64,000 nucleotides of DNA, taken from assembly GCF_000690055.1 (NCBI RefSeq), contig NZ_JJNZ01000004.1:25319-89318 (forward strand). The letters run 5' to 3'. The DNA is from Pseudoalteromonas fuliginea (GTDB lineage: Bacteria; Pseudomonadota; Gammaproteobacteria; Enterobacterales; Alteromonadaceae). Every line of letters starts with the position of its first letter. Position 1 is the first letter of the stretch. Shown here piece by piece: positions 55,222 through 64,000 of the stretch. Both the position numbers and the translations under genes were made by a program. The notes below the pieces were generated by a model. The model saw nothing but the letters and a program-made list of their open reading frames with translations. It did no database searches and was not told where the DNA came from.

Positions 55222-55823
55222 TGAATGAATACCAAGTCATGGCGCTTGCCGCCATGTGCCAGGTTGCTAAACAAGTTCAAAAAATTGCTCAATACGGCAG
55301 CAACAACGAACACGATTTAGAAATCTTACTTTCAAGTATTATTCAAACATCTCCTGAATCACCAGAGGACGTTTATCAAGGTACAGATAACCTGCGTGAT
55401 GGCTATAAAACATTAATGGCACAGCTAACTGCTGGCGCTCAAAAAGATGTTGAAATAGTAAAGTACGTAGGTGGTTTAATGCAGCTTGAACGTGCACTAA
55501 ATGCAAACGACAAGAGCTTAAACGAATTAGGCAAACGAATTGATGATATTCATCGTCGTTTGGATCATTTTGCTATTACCGACGAGAGTGTTGTTGCCGG
55601 CTTAGCAGATATATACTCGTCGGTGCTGAGCCCCCTTGGGCACCGAATACAGGTTTATGGTAAACCCGAGTTATTAAAACAGCAGCTCACTCAAAATAAA
55701 ATCCGTGCGCTATTACTAGCCGGTGTTAGAAGTGCAGTATTATGGCGACAAATGGGCGGTAAACGCCGTCACTTTTTCTTTTCAAAAAGAAAAATACTCG
55801 CCATTGCTAAATCAAAAATTTAA
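55221..55823 (+). CDS. hflD: High-frequency lysogenisation protein HflD homologue
   Basis: HflD in E. coli is a peripheral membrane protein that can bind phage lambda CII; its core role is unclear. The 200-residue helical protein (VMALAAMCQVAKQVQKIAQYG, LERALNANDKSLNELGKRI) and its position between mnmA and purB support the call. It is coupled to mnmA through TAATG (one shared base) and 31 bp ahead of purB. Confidence 0.92.
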   Translation: MNEYQVMALAAMCQVAKQVQKIAQYGSNNEHDLEILLSSIIQTSPESPEDVYQGTDNLRDGYKTLMAQLTAGAQKDVEIVKYVGGLMQLERALNANDKSLNELGKRIDDIHRRLDHFAITDESVVAGLADIYSSVLSPLGHRIQVYGKPELLKQQLTQNKIRALLLAGVRSAVLWRQMGGKRRHFFFSKRKILAIAKSKI

Positions 55824-55839
55824 CTATCGTTCAAACTAA

Positions 55840-57225
<1,386 letters not shown>

Positions 57226-57243
57226 AAACTAAATTGCTCTTTT

Positions 57244-57277
57244 AAAAAGCGAAAGGATCATCCTTTCGCTTTTTTTG
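57244..57277 (+). terminator. Terminator of the mnmA-hflD-purB unit
   Basis: AAAGCGAAAGGA, TCA loop and TCCTTTCGCTTT followed by a T-run, 18 bp past the purB stop. Confidence 0.92.
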
Positions 57278-57313
57278 TTTTAACCCCATTGCACTAACTA
57301 GTAGGCATAATGT

Positions 57314-58459
57314 ATGTATCAATTAAAAATAAATAATTTGTCTGAGCAAGAGTTTTTAAGCCATTTTTGGCAAAAAAAACCGCTTTTAATCAAACAAGGT
57401 TTTGCTGATTTTCAAGACCCGCTTGATGCTAATGAACTTGCCGGTCTAGCAATGGAAGAAAGCATAGAGTCGCGTATTATCACCAATCATAAAAATGACT
57501 GGCAAACGCACCAAGGTCCATTTGAAGACTTTGAGCAATTAACAGACGATCATTCTACATTACTCGTGCAAGCAGTTGATCACTGGCATAGCGAAGCTGC
57601 ACAACTACTAGAGCCATTTAGGTTTATTCCAAACTGGCGCATAGATGATTTAATGATCAGCTATTCAACGCCTAATGGTGGTGTTGGCCCACATTTAGAC
57701 CAGTATGACGTATTTATTATTCAAGGCGAAGGTAAACGTCATTGGCGCGTAGGCCTGCCCGATCCAACACTTAAGCAGTTTGCTCAAAACAAAAAATTAC
57801 TGCAAGTAGAAGCATTTGAAGCCGTAATCGATTGCATATTAGAACCAGGCGATATTTTATATATTCCACCAGGGTGCCCTCACGAAGGTTACGCTGTAGA
57901 AAACGCACTAAATTATTCAGTTGGTTTTAGAGCACCAAATCAACAAGATTTATTGTCGAGCTTCGCCGATCATATTATTGATACCGAAAGCGGTCAAAAA
58001 CGCTACACCGATGGTAATCTCACACTCAGAGAATCTAAAGGTGAGCTTAATAATATTGAAGTCACTAAAGTTAAAACATTAATGCAAGGACTGCTTGAAA
58101 ACGACACGCTATTCAAACAATGGCTAGGAACAACCTTAAGCCAACCTAAACATGAAATGGACTTAGCGCCTGCTGAAGAGCCATTTTCAGCAGAGCAAAT
58201 AACGAATGCATTAACTAATAACACCATTGTGTTTGAACGCTTAGGTGGCACACGCGCTATTTATCAATTGCTTGAAGAAAACATTTTGTTAAGTGTAAAC
58301 GGCGAAAATTACACTGTGTTATTAACTGACTTAGCTGCTGTGAAACTACTAACTGACGATATCGAGTTTGAAGCCTCGCAGTTAAAATTTTTAAAACCTA
58401 GCCTAGTATTTATTCAAACCTTTACTACACTCGTTAATGAGGGAATTTGGTTTAACTAG
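57314..58459 (+). CDS. roxA: Ribosomal oxygenase RoxA (50S L16 arginine hydroxylase)
   Basis: JmjC-type 2-oxoglutarate/Fe(II) oxygenase; the E. coli homologue YcfD hydroxylates an arginine of ribosomal protein L16. The iron ligands HxD are in VGPHLDQYDVFI (about 130) and the distal His in GCPHEGYAVENALNYSVGF (about 193). After the cupin core come the dimer and winged-helix-like C-terminal parts. Length is 381 residues (E. coli 373). A GNAT gene follows after 9 bp. Confidence 0.94.
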   Translation: MYQLKINNLSEQEFLSHFWQKKPLLIKQGFADFQDPLDANELAGLAMEESIESRIITNHKNDWQTHQGPFEDFEQLTDDHSTLLVQAVDHWHSEAAQLLEPFRFIPNWRIDDLMISYSTPNGGVGPHLDQYDVFIIQGEGKRHWRVGLPDPTLKQFAQNKKLLQVEAFEAVIDCILEPGDILYIPPGCPHEGYAVENALNYSVGFRAPNQQDLLSSFADHIIDTESGQKRYTDGNLTLRESKGELNNIEVTKVKTLMQGLLENDTLFKQWLGTTLSQPKHEMDLAPAEEPFSAEQITNALTNNTIVFERLGGTRAIYQLLEENILLSVNGENYTVLLTDLAAVKLLTDDIEFEASQLKFLKPSLVFIQTFTTLVNEGIWFN

Positions 58460-58468
58460 GAGTTTGCC

Positions 58469-58927
58469 ATGGGCTATCAAGTTGATAAAGTAGAATGGGC
58501 TATACGTAAGGATATGCTTCAACTAATTCGTGAGCGTGTTTTTGTTTATGAATTACACATACCTAAACGTATAGAATTTGATAGCCTAGATAAATTTGCG
58601 TTGCATGTACTTGTTACAGACGACACTCACTGCCCCGTTGCTACAGGCCGATTATGTACTGATGGCTTAATTGGTCGAATAGCTGTACTACCCGCACACC
58701 GAAACCGCAATGTATATAAATCGCTTCTCAATTTCATTATTGATTTAGCATCAAATCAGGGGATAGAAGCTGTCAGTATTAATTGTATTCTAGATGAAGT
58801 AGAACGTTTTAAGCGAAATGGCTTTATTCAGCAAGGAAATGTGTTTATGGAGGCGGGAATTCCTAGGCAACGTATGCAATGCTCTGTTTCGGCGTTTAAT
58901 ACAACGCCTTTCACACTTGTCCATTAG
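58469..58927 (+). CDS. GNAT family N-acetyltransferase
   Basis: A 152-residue single-domain acetyltransferase, substrate unknown. The acetyl-CoA-binding motif A is present: IGRIAVLPAHRNRNVYKSLLNFII (about 66-90), followed by a beta-strand VSINCILDEVERFKRNGFIQQG, the GNAT motif B. An AGGAG ribosome site and the 9-bp gap place it in an operon with roxA. Confidence 0.85.
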   Translation: MGYQVDKVEWAIRKDMLQLIRERVFVYELHIPKRIEFDSLDKFALHVLVTDDTHCPVATGRLCTDGLIGRIAVLPAHRNRNVYKSLLNFIIDLASNQGIEAVSINCILDEVERFKRNGFIQQGNVFMEAGIPRQRMQCSVSAFNTTPFTLVH

Positions 58928-58989
58928 ATAAAGAAAAGGGCAATAAATAAACCATCACCCTCTACTTTTTTACTTAACCCAAACTGTAG

Positions 58990-59436
58990 TTACTTTGCCT
59001 CATTTGCCCACAGAGGTTCATTTTCATACATTTCGTACAAGCCATGTGCTCTATTTATAAGTAAGTTAGCAAAATCTACCTGCGTTTTGTCACGGCCGCC
59101 TGTACTCATAATTTGATCCGCTTTTAATTGCCACTGCAAAGAAAAGTAACGCATTGCATCGCGGGCATCTGTAGCCGCACTAACCTCAGCATGATCTGTA
59201 GGTAACCGCCCTGTTACCACCCAATATGTTTTACCATTTTGTGCTTTAAATTTCCACATTGCGCAAAGTGGCGCTAAAAATCGGCTATCTTTATCAACTA
59301 CTGATTTTGGCATAATGCCCTTTTCAGCTAAGTGCTTTTGCGCTGCCTGAAAACATTCACGCTGCCATGCAACACGTTGTTGCTCAGCTAAAGCTTGCTC
59401 TTGTGCTGTTAACGGTTTTTTTTCTTGTTGCTGCAT
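58990..59436 (-). CDS. DUF4826 family protein
   Basis: A 148-residue cytoplasmic protein of unknown function. It starts with a Gln/Glu-rich helix (MQQQEKKPLTAQEQALAEQQ) and has FAPLCAMWKFKAQNGKTYWVVTGRLPTDH-like sequence and ARDAMRYFSLQWQLKADQI, which I associate with DUF4826 of Vibrio and Shewanella from memory. It stands alone between convergent and tandem genes; no operon partner is evident. Confidence 0.7.
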   Translation of the reverse strand: MQQQEKKPLTAQEQALAEQQRVAWQRECFQAAQKHLAEKGIMPKSVVDKDSRFLAPLCAMWKFKAQNGKTYWVVTGRLPTDHAEVSAATDARDAMRYFSLQWQLKADQIMSTGGRDKTQVDFANLLINRAHGLYEMYENEPLWANEAK

Positions 59437-59553
59437 TTTTAATAACCTTTTACTTCTTTTTTTACACTCTAAGGGCTTAGTAAATAAGGTGCAAGTATAA
59501 AATGGCCGTTTACACCTTCAAGCGCTCTGTTTGCTGAATTTTCAGCCAAACTA

Positions 59554-60957
59554 CTATTTTATATTGTGATCAAACGAACCTACATCACCCGGAAAAACTA
59601 CTGGAGACTCAACACCGTCTTTACTAACAGAGGCTACACCAAAGTAATAATTATCAATCACTACATTTTTAAGTGTGAACTCTGAAACCCTGCCAACGTA
59701 TTTACTAAACTGCCATTGCGGCTCGCTCGTGTAACGCCAATAAATTTTGTAACCCGCAATATTTTCATCACTGCTTTTTTGCCATGAAAACGACGTATCA
59801 GCTGTAACTGCTCCTGTTATTTTAACTTCTTTTGGCGGTGCAGGTGCCCACGCCATTGATGCCATCGTTACCGCATTAAGTGAAGTTAACTTGGCCGTAT
59901 AGTCAAAATCAACGCCTTCAATAGTATCACCATACTCAACCCCATTTTCGGTGCGTAAATCTTGATGCTGGCGATCGTAATGCTCGTTAGTTTCCATAAT
60001 ACGCACTGCGGCAAAACCTGCATCGTTAAATGGACGATGATGCCCACCACGGCCAAACCTATCTAATCGATATACAAGCATTGTATCTAAATTAGGAATG
60101 TATCTATCCGCAATAGTATCTATGTAGCGCGCTAAATTACGACTCGCAGAATCAACTTCACCACCTCTAAAGCGGCGAGTATTAGCTTGCTCTTTTGTTT
60201 CTACAACACGGGTACCTTCTGAAAATATACGTGCAGTTGTATTATCGGTTACCCCATTAATACCGGTAATATTGCCAATCATATCGTTGTTTAAAACGCC
60301 ATGAACTTGCCAGTCATGCTTTTGCGCGTAAGCCGTTAATATTTTCCCGCCAAACAAACCTTGCTCTTCGCCCGAAAGCGCCGCGTAAACTACCGATCCA
60401 TTAAATTTGTATTTACTTAAAACACGAGCAGCTTCTATTATACCTGCCACGCCTGATGCGTTATCATTTGCCCCAGGTGAATCACTCGTAAAGTCCATAA
60501 CATCACTTACACGAGAATCTATGTCACCCGACATCATCACCATGCGATTAGGCTCGCTCGACCCACGTTGAATAGCCACTATGTTAACCACTTCAACAGG
60601 ATTAGGAATGCGTTTTTCGCCCGATATAGTGTCCTTTACTTCAATAATTTCTAGGCAACCGCCACACTGTGCGGATATTTTTTCAAATTCTTTTTTTATC
60701 CAGCGCCTAGCCGCACCAATGCCTCGAGTATCCGATTTAGTTTCTGAAAGCGTATGGCGAGTACCGAAATCCACCAGCGTTTGAATGTCACTACCAATAC
60801 GTTCGGCTGATACTTGAGCTGCTATATCATGTAATTTTTGCTGTTCTGTGTATTGAAGTTGTGTTTTCCCATGTGCTGATAGTGCAAGTGTGCAGGCGCC
60901 TGCAATTGCAGTAAATTTAAGTAACGTTGTTGTGATTTTCAAAGGTGTTTTAAGCAT
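59554..60957 (-). CDS. Secreted M28 family peptidase with C-terminal FN3-like domain
   Basis: A 467-residue exported protein (signal peptide about 1-30, ending LSAHG). The M28 core keeps the bridging Asp in SPGANDNASGV, the Glu pair in SGEEQGLFGG, an Asp in NNDMIGN and the late His region EHYDRQHQD. The usual first zinc His in the GHYDS motif is Asp here (SGDIDSRVSDV near residue 145). A beta-sandwich of FN3 type occupies about 378-467. It is probably extracellular or periplasmic aminopeptidase-like; activity must be inferred. The ATG starts at MLKTPLKITTTLLKF. Confidence 0.88.
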   Translation of the reverse strand: MLKTPLKITTTLLKFTAIAGACTLALSAHGKTQLQYTEQQKLHDIAAQVSAERIGSDIQTLVDFGTRHTLSETKSDTRGIGAARRWIKKEFEKISAQCGGCLEIIEVKDTISGEKRIPNPVEVVNIVAIQRGSSEPNRMVMMSGDIDSRVSDVMDFTSDSPGANDNASGVAGIIEAARVLSKYKFNGSVVYAALSGEEQGLFGGKILTAYAQKHDWQVHGVLNNDMIGNITGINGVTDNTTARIFSEGTRVVETKEQANTRRFRGGEVDSASRNLARYIDTIADRYIPNLDTMLVYRLDRFGRGGHHRPFNDAGFAAVRIMETNEHYDRQHQDLRTENGVEYGDTIEGVDFDYTAKLTSLNAVTMASMAWAPAPPKEVKITGAVTADTSFSWQKSSDENIAGYKIYWRYTSEPQWQFSKYVGRVSEFTLKNVVIDNYYFGVASVSKDGVESPVVFPGDVGSFDHNIK

Positions 60958-61078
60958 CTATTAGCTCCTAATTATTATAGTGTAACCATTACTTAACTAA
61001 GATTTTATGGCAATACATTTGAGGTAGATGTAGAAAGGATCACGCTAAAACGCATTTACAAGAGGTTATTAGGATAGT

Positions 61079-61112
61079 AAAAAGCCCACTACCTTTTATA
61101 AGTACTGGGCCA
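61079..61112 (-). terminator. Terminator-like hairpin after the 61132 gene
   Basis: GCCCAGTAC (61110-61102) pairs with GTAGTGGGC (61092-61084) with one mismatch; TTTTTA follows on the minus strand. Confidence 0.55.
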
Positions 61113-61131
61113 AAATTTATTATGCATACTT

Positions 61132-61545
61132 TTAATGAGTGGTTTTAATATCAAATTCTTTCAAAAAGGCCTCATGTCCTCCTAAGCTTGCAAGCACACC
61201 AGCAGAAAACATAAATATTAATACAAATGCTAAACAGCTCAAAAAATTAGAATTATTTGCTGGATTAATATAGTAGTTAAGTAAAAAACCACTTAATACA
61301 CCTATAAAAGCAATTTTGTTAAATAAAAAGTAACTTGGGATCTCAAATGCCCAAACAGAGGTATTGTTTACAAACTGCCTATATCCATACGTAATAAAAG
61401 CCAGCATACCAATAATACTAATTAAAAAAGTAGATACTGTCGCTAATACACTCATATTTTTATAAATAAGCGCATATCCTAATTGTAAAGAATAAATAAA
61501 TACTGCAAACCATACTAAAACAGCTGGCCCTAAAATTAATCCCAT
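61132..61545 (-). CDS. Small integral membrane protein, unknown
   Basis: From ATG 61545, preceded by AAGGA at a good distance, a 137-residue protein with about four transmembrane helices (MGLILGPAVLVWFAVFIYSL; VSTFLISIIGMLAFITYG; IAFIGVLSGFLLNYY; LAFVLIFMFSAGVLASLG) and a polar C-terminus. The frame continues upstream but without a sensible start. I do not recognise the family. It lies 147 bp from a divergent gene and stands alone. Confidence 0.6.
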   Translation of the reverse strand: MGLILGPAVLVWFAVFIYSLQLGYALIYKNMSVLATVSTFLISIIGMLAFITYGYRQFVNNTSVWAFEIPSYFLFNKIAFIGVLSGFLLNYYINPANNSNFLSCLAFVLIFMFSAGVLASLGGHEAFLKEFDIKTTH

Positions 61546-61692
61546 TTTCAATCCTTGAATAATACTTAAGCAGTTAATTGCCAATACACTATTATAGTAA
61601 TAAGTAAAATTACATGTGTTCTGCACAATAATCTATTTAAAAATTTATTTTTCGTGGCACACTATGAACGTGTTTATAAAAAAGTTTAAGTT

Positions 61693-62490
61693 ATGCGTCA
61701 GCTAAAAAACGATACCATTGAAGCAAACCAAATCAAATCAGAACAAACTGATTTTGGCCCTATAACTGTATTTCAAAATCAACAGTATCGTTGGCTAACA
61801 CTTGCACAAAAAAAAGATGAAGATATTACTATTCAAGGTGTTATGTGCCTTGTGCATCCAGAACAAGTAATCGTCCCTGTAAATCAATGCATGTTGCTCT
61901 TTTTACTTAAACCTGCAAATACACTAAACATATTAAATTTAGGCTTAGGAACCGCAGGGTTTGAGCGAATCATGTATCACCTGCAAAACCATACGCCTTA
62001 CGTAAATACCATTAATACATTTAGTACAATCGAAATAAACCCAAATATAGCCTCTATTGCAACGCAATTATTTAACCTACCAAGTAACCACAATATCCAC
62101 TTACAATGCGCTGAACAGTATATTTCAAAATGCACAGCTAACTTTAACGTAATTACTATTGATATTTTTAGTGGTGAACATCATCAGCCTTTTTTAACCA
62201 ATGACAGCTTTTGGCAAAACATAAATCGCTGTAGTGAGCCAAATACTCAAGTAATCGTTAATTTAAACCCGCAAACAGGTCAAGAATTACAAGCCCTTTT
62301 GGTACTGATAAGGCAACATTTTAAATGCTTGGCGCTAATAGAGTTTAATGAATATAAAAATATAGTATTGATATTGTGCCAACATACGTTGATGCATATT
62401 AACGTTGATGAAATACAAAACTCACCTGTGTTTATAAATTTTGCGCCAGACCTTTATAAAAGTATTAACAGCATTTACCACATTGAATAA
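61693..62490 (+). CDS. Spermidine synthase-like methyltransferase-fold protein (orphan)
   Basis: A 265-residue protein with the polyamine-synthase/Rossmann pattern: LNILNLGLGTAGFERIM (about 93-109, nucleotide-type glycine loop), then FSTIEINPNIASIATQLF and NVITIDIFSGEHHQPFL. The fold matches spermidine-synthase-like proteins often annotated speE-like, but the aminopropyl active-site residues are not clearly present, and no speD is nearby. Substrate unknown. The GFA gene is convergent, 6 bp away. Confidence 0.65.
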   Translation: MRQLKNDTIEANQIKSEQTDFGPITVFQNQQYRWLTLAQKKDEDITIQGVMCLVHPEQVIVPVNQCMLLFLLKPANTLNILNLGLGTAGFERIMYHLQNHTPYVNTINTFSTIEINPNIASIATQLFNLPSNHNIHLQCAEQYISKCTANFNVITIDIFSGEHHQPFLTNDSFWQNINRCSEPNTQVIVNLNPQTGQELQALLVLIRQHFKCLALIEFNEYKNIVLILCQHTLMHINVDEIQNSPVFINFAPDLYKSINSIYHIE

Positions 62491-62496
62491 AACGTC

Positions 62497-62901
62497 TTAC
62501 CGCCCAGGTTCATGTTTTTCATAGCACGGTAAGCTTGTTTCTAACAGCTCCCAGTTAGCCTTAGATGTAACAAAGTTATGCGACAATACTTGTTCAGTAA
62601 TATCGCTATCAAATATACCTAGACGAATTCGTATTCTGCTTTTGTCATCTGCATTACTACTATAAACAGGGGAGCCACAACATTTACAAAAATAGCGCGT
62701 ACGCCCTGCTTTAAAACTATATTCACTGAGTCGTTCTTGCCCTTTCGTTATTGTGAAGTCATCTGTATTTACAAAGCCATTAGTTGCAAATGCAGTCCCG
62801 CTATTTTTTCTACATAGTGAACAATGGCAATGAATAATGCTGGTTATACTACCCAATACTTCAACACTTACTTCACCGCACAAACACGAACCCGTATACA
62901 T
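62497..62901 (-). CDS. GFA family (glutathione-dependent formaldehyde-activating-like) zinc protein
   Basis: A 134-residue zinc-binding protein: CLCGEVSVEV, then HCHCSLCRKNSGTAFATNGFV, and CKCCGSPVYS, the cysteine pattern of the GFA/DUF636 fold (two zinc sites). Such proteins are rarely real formaldehyde-activating enzymes; function unknown. I place the start at ATG 62901 (MYTGSCLCG) because AGGA lies 7 nt upstream; an alternative 10 codons earlier is weaker. Confidence 0.85.
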   Translation of the reverse strand: MYTGSCLCGEVSVEVLGSITSIIHCHCSLCRKNSGTAFATNGFVNTDDFTITKGQERLSEYSFKAGRTRYFCKCCGSPVYSSNADDKSRIRIRLGIFDSDITEQVLSHNFVTSKANWELLETSLPCYEKHEPGR

Positions 62902-63018
62902 AAAACGTCCTAATAATTTAATTAATTTCAACTCAGCTAAAATTTGCTGAGCTGATTGAATACAATGACAATATTACATTTTTCAAGCTCTATCAAACCA
63001 TAACTAATGTTTTAATGA

Positions 63019-63047
63019 TTGACATAAAAAAGTTAAATTGGTTATAT
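63019..63047 (+). promoter_or_regulatory. Strong sigma70-type promoter of the lipoprotein gene
   Basis: TTGACA at 63019-63024, a 17-bp spacer and TTATAT at 63042-63047. AAATTGGTTAT at 63035-63045 overlaps the -10 box and repeats the left half of the palindrome at 63081. Confidence 0.7.
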
Positions 63048-63080
63048 GACTTTTAATAAAAACCATAGCCGAAATTAAAA

Positions 63081-63092
63081 TTGGTTAACCAA
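63081..63092 (+). promoter_or_regulatory. Palindromic operator-like site TTGGTTAACCAA
   Basis: A perfect 12-bp palindrome in the leader, 28 bp before the lipoprotein ATG and about 35 bp after the -10 box. It resembles operators of GntR-type uronate regulators (UxuR/ExuR type ATTGGTATACCAAT); a half-site lies 43 bp upstream over the -10 box. Confidence 0.5.
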
Positions 63093-63119
63093 ATATCAAT
63101 AATATTACGAGAGCCAATT

Positions 63120-63956
63120 ATGTCTTCTAAACACATTTTATTTCTTTGCTTATTCAGCACCCTATCAGCATGTTCAAACATTCAAGAAAACACATCGAGC
63201 GATTGGGTGCTTATTGATAACTTTGAACATTCACTTAGCAAGTGGCAAAGTGTTGATACTCAAAATGAAACCAAACCACAAGTTAAAAATCCACAAATAA
63301 CAGTTATACAACCAGAACAAGCAATCGCATCTGTTAATCATTATTTACTAAAAAAGCCTGCGGCAGAAGGCATTGTAGGAAATCGTAAAGCGCTTTCTTA
63401 TACAAAGCTTCCACTAGCGGTTGAAGTTGGTCAAACCTACACATTTTATATACGTATAAACGTCGCTGCGTTTCCCAATAATCACGCTTTTGGGCTGAGT
63501 AATCTTACTCCGGAGTTAATTAATAAACATGCGTACGATGCATTTGAGCCAACACTTCGCGTAACCGATAAAACAGAATCAAACGGGCTTGTAAACGATG
63601 GCGCATTAATGGTTAAAACCGACAGCGGGTATAGCAATATTCAAAACTACACTAGTAGGCAATCAGCCAAGCCTCTGCAAACAAATACGTGGTACGACGT
63701 ATGGTACGTTGTTAATAACGCAGCAGTCTCAGAGCAAGGGCAACAATACGATGTTTATGTAAAAGGTGGTGAATTTAGCAAGCAAACTCTGGTATATAAA
63801 AATGCACAATTTAGAATGAAGCGCGAACAACCTCTTATATACTTTTTAGCAAACTGTAATACGGGCCCAATTAAAGAACCTTATGGCAATGGTGGGCTCA
63901 AATACGATGATTTATACATGAGCGAAGGAATAAATCTAAGTAACCCAACGCAATAA
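63120..63956 (+). CDS. Lipoprotein of the polysaccharide-binding type, unknown
   Basis: A 278-residue lipoprotein: signal peptide MSSKHILFLCLFSTLSAC with lipobox LSAC (Cys about 18), so the protein is probably anchored in the outer membrane. The rest is beta-rich and resembles concanavalin-like or jelly-roll carbohydrate-binding domains (WVLIDNFEHSLSKWQS, then WYDVWYVVNNAAV and GGLKYDDLYMSEG), but I cannot name a family. ATG 63120 has GAGAG upstream. No other gene is visible to the window end. Confidence 0.65.
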   Translation: MSSKHILFLCLFSTLSACSNIQENTSSDWVLIDNFEHSLSKWQSVDTQNETKPQVKNPQITVIQPEQAIASVNHYLLKKPAAEGIVGNRKALSYTKLPLAVEVGQTYTFYIRINVAAFPNNHAFGLSNLTPELINKHAYDAFEPTLRVTDKTESNGLVNDGALMVKTDSGYSNIQNYTSRQSAKPLQTNTWYDVWYVVNNAAVSEQGQQYDVYVKGGEFSKQTLVYKNAQFRMKREQPLIYFLANCNTGPIKEPYGNGGLKYDDLYMSEGINLSNPTQ

Positions 63957-64000
63957 ATAAGAATAATACTCATAATTAATGCAGGGCAAGATCACGAACT

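Noticed and set aside
61693..62490. Calling this gene speE
   Set aside because: The glycine loop fits the fold, but the catalytic residues and polyamine neighbours are not evident.

Overview
The window looks like chromosomal core sequence from a marine gammaproteobacterium of the order Alteromonadales, most probably Pseudoalteromonas. This rests on AT-rich DNA, protein sequences close to the Escherichia coli and Shewanella versions, and gene orders shared with E. coli: sdhCDAB-sucA divergent from gltA; csdA-csdE facing tcdA; comEC-msbA-lpxK-ycaR-kdsB; pyrD-zapC-rlmL-uup; msrC-proQ-prc; tRNA-Ser-yccA-tusE; rluE-nudJ-mnmA-hflD-purB-roxA. The genus is inferred; no 16S gene is present.

Layout. 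1-7290: TCA cycle block, with sucA cut by the window edge, sdhBADC on the minus strand and gltA divergent from it. 7298-9850: CsdA/CsdE cysteine desulfurase pair convergent with tcdA. 9851-16514: minus-strand envelope operon (pseudouridine synthase, kdsB, ycaR-like, lpxK, msbA, comEC) for Kdo and lipid A synthesis and export. 16494-23122: a DUF2062 gene, then a minus-strand set rlmL, a glutaredoxin-like gene, uup and a DUF3466 secreted protein. 23218-24105: an intergenic repeat element, then zapC. 24228-30199: pyrD and a giant NAD-glutamate dehydrogenase. 30409-37329: a four-gene envelope cluster (DUF1302 beta-barrel, DUF1329 LolA-like, YCF48 propeller, MMPL/RND transporter). 37582-45542: DUF2835, pepN, nhaC, prc, proQ, a small acidic gene and msrC. 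45671-48302: small membrane proteins, a CPBP protease and a membrane LytTR regulator. 48425-49095: a second copy of the repeat element and two identical tRNA-Ser(UGA) genes. 49347-58927: yccA, tusDCBE-rluE-nudJ, a PAS-GGDEF gene on the opposite strand, mnmA-hflD-purB, roxA and a GNAT gene. 58990-63956: accessory genes (DUF4826, M28 peptidase, membrane protein, spermidine-synthase-like protein, GFA protein, lipoprotein).

Functional links. The sulfur relay for tRNA 2-thiouridine (TusBCDE to MnmA) and a sulfur-mobilising pair (CsdA/CsdE) with its neighbour TcdA all lie in this window. The lpxK-msbA-kdsB block makes and flips the lipid A core.

The least explained parts are the DUF1302/DUF1329/YCF48/MMPL cluster, which looks like a trans-envelope hydrophobic-substrate exporter, and the repeat family at 23218-23576 and 48425-48769. 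No CRISPR array, transposase, integrase or prophage gene was seen. Most of the window is ordinary housekeeping sequence.
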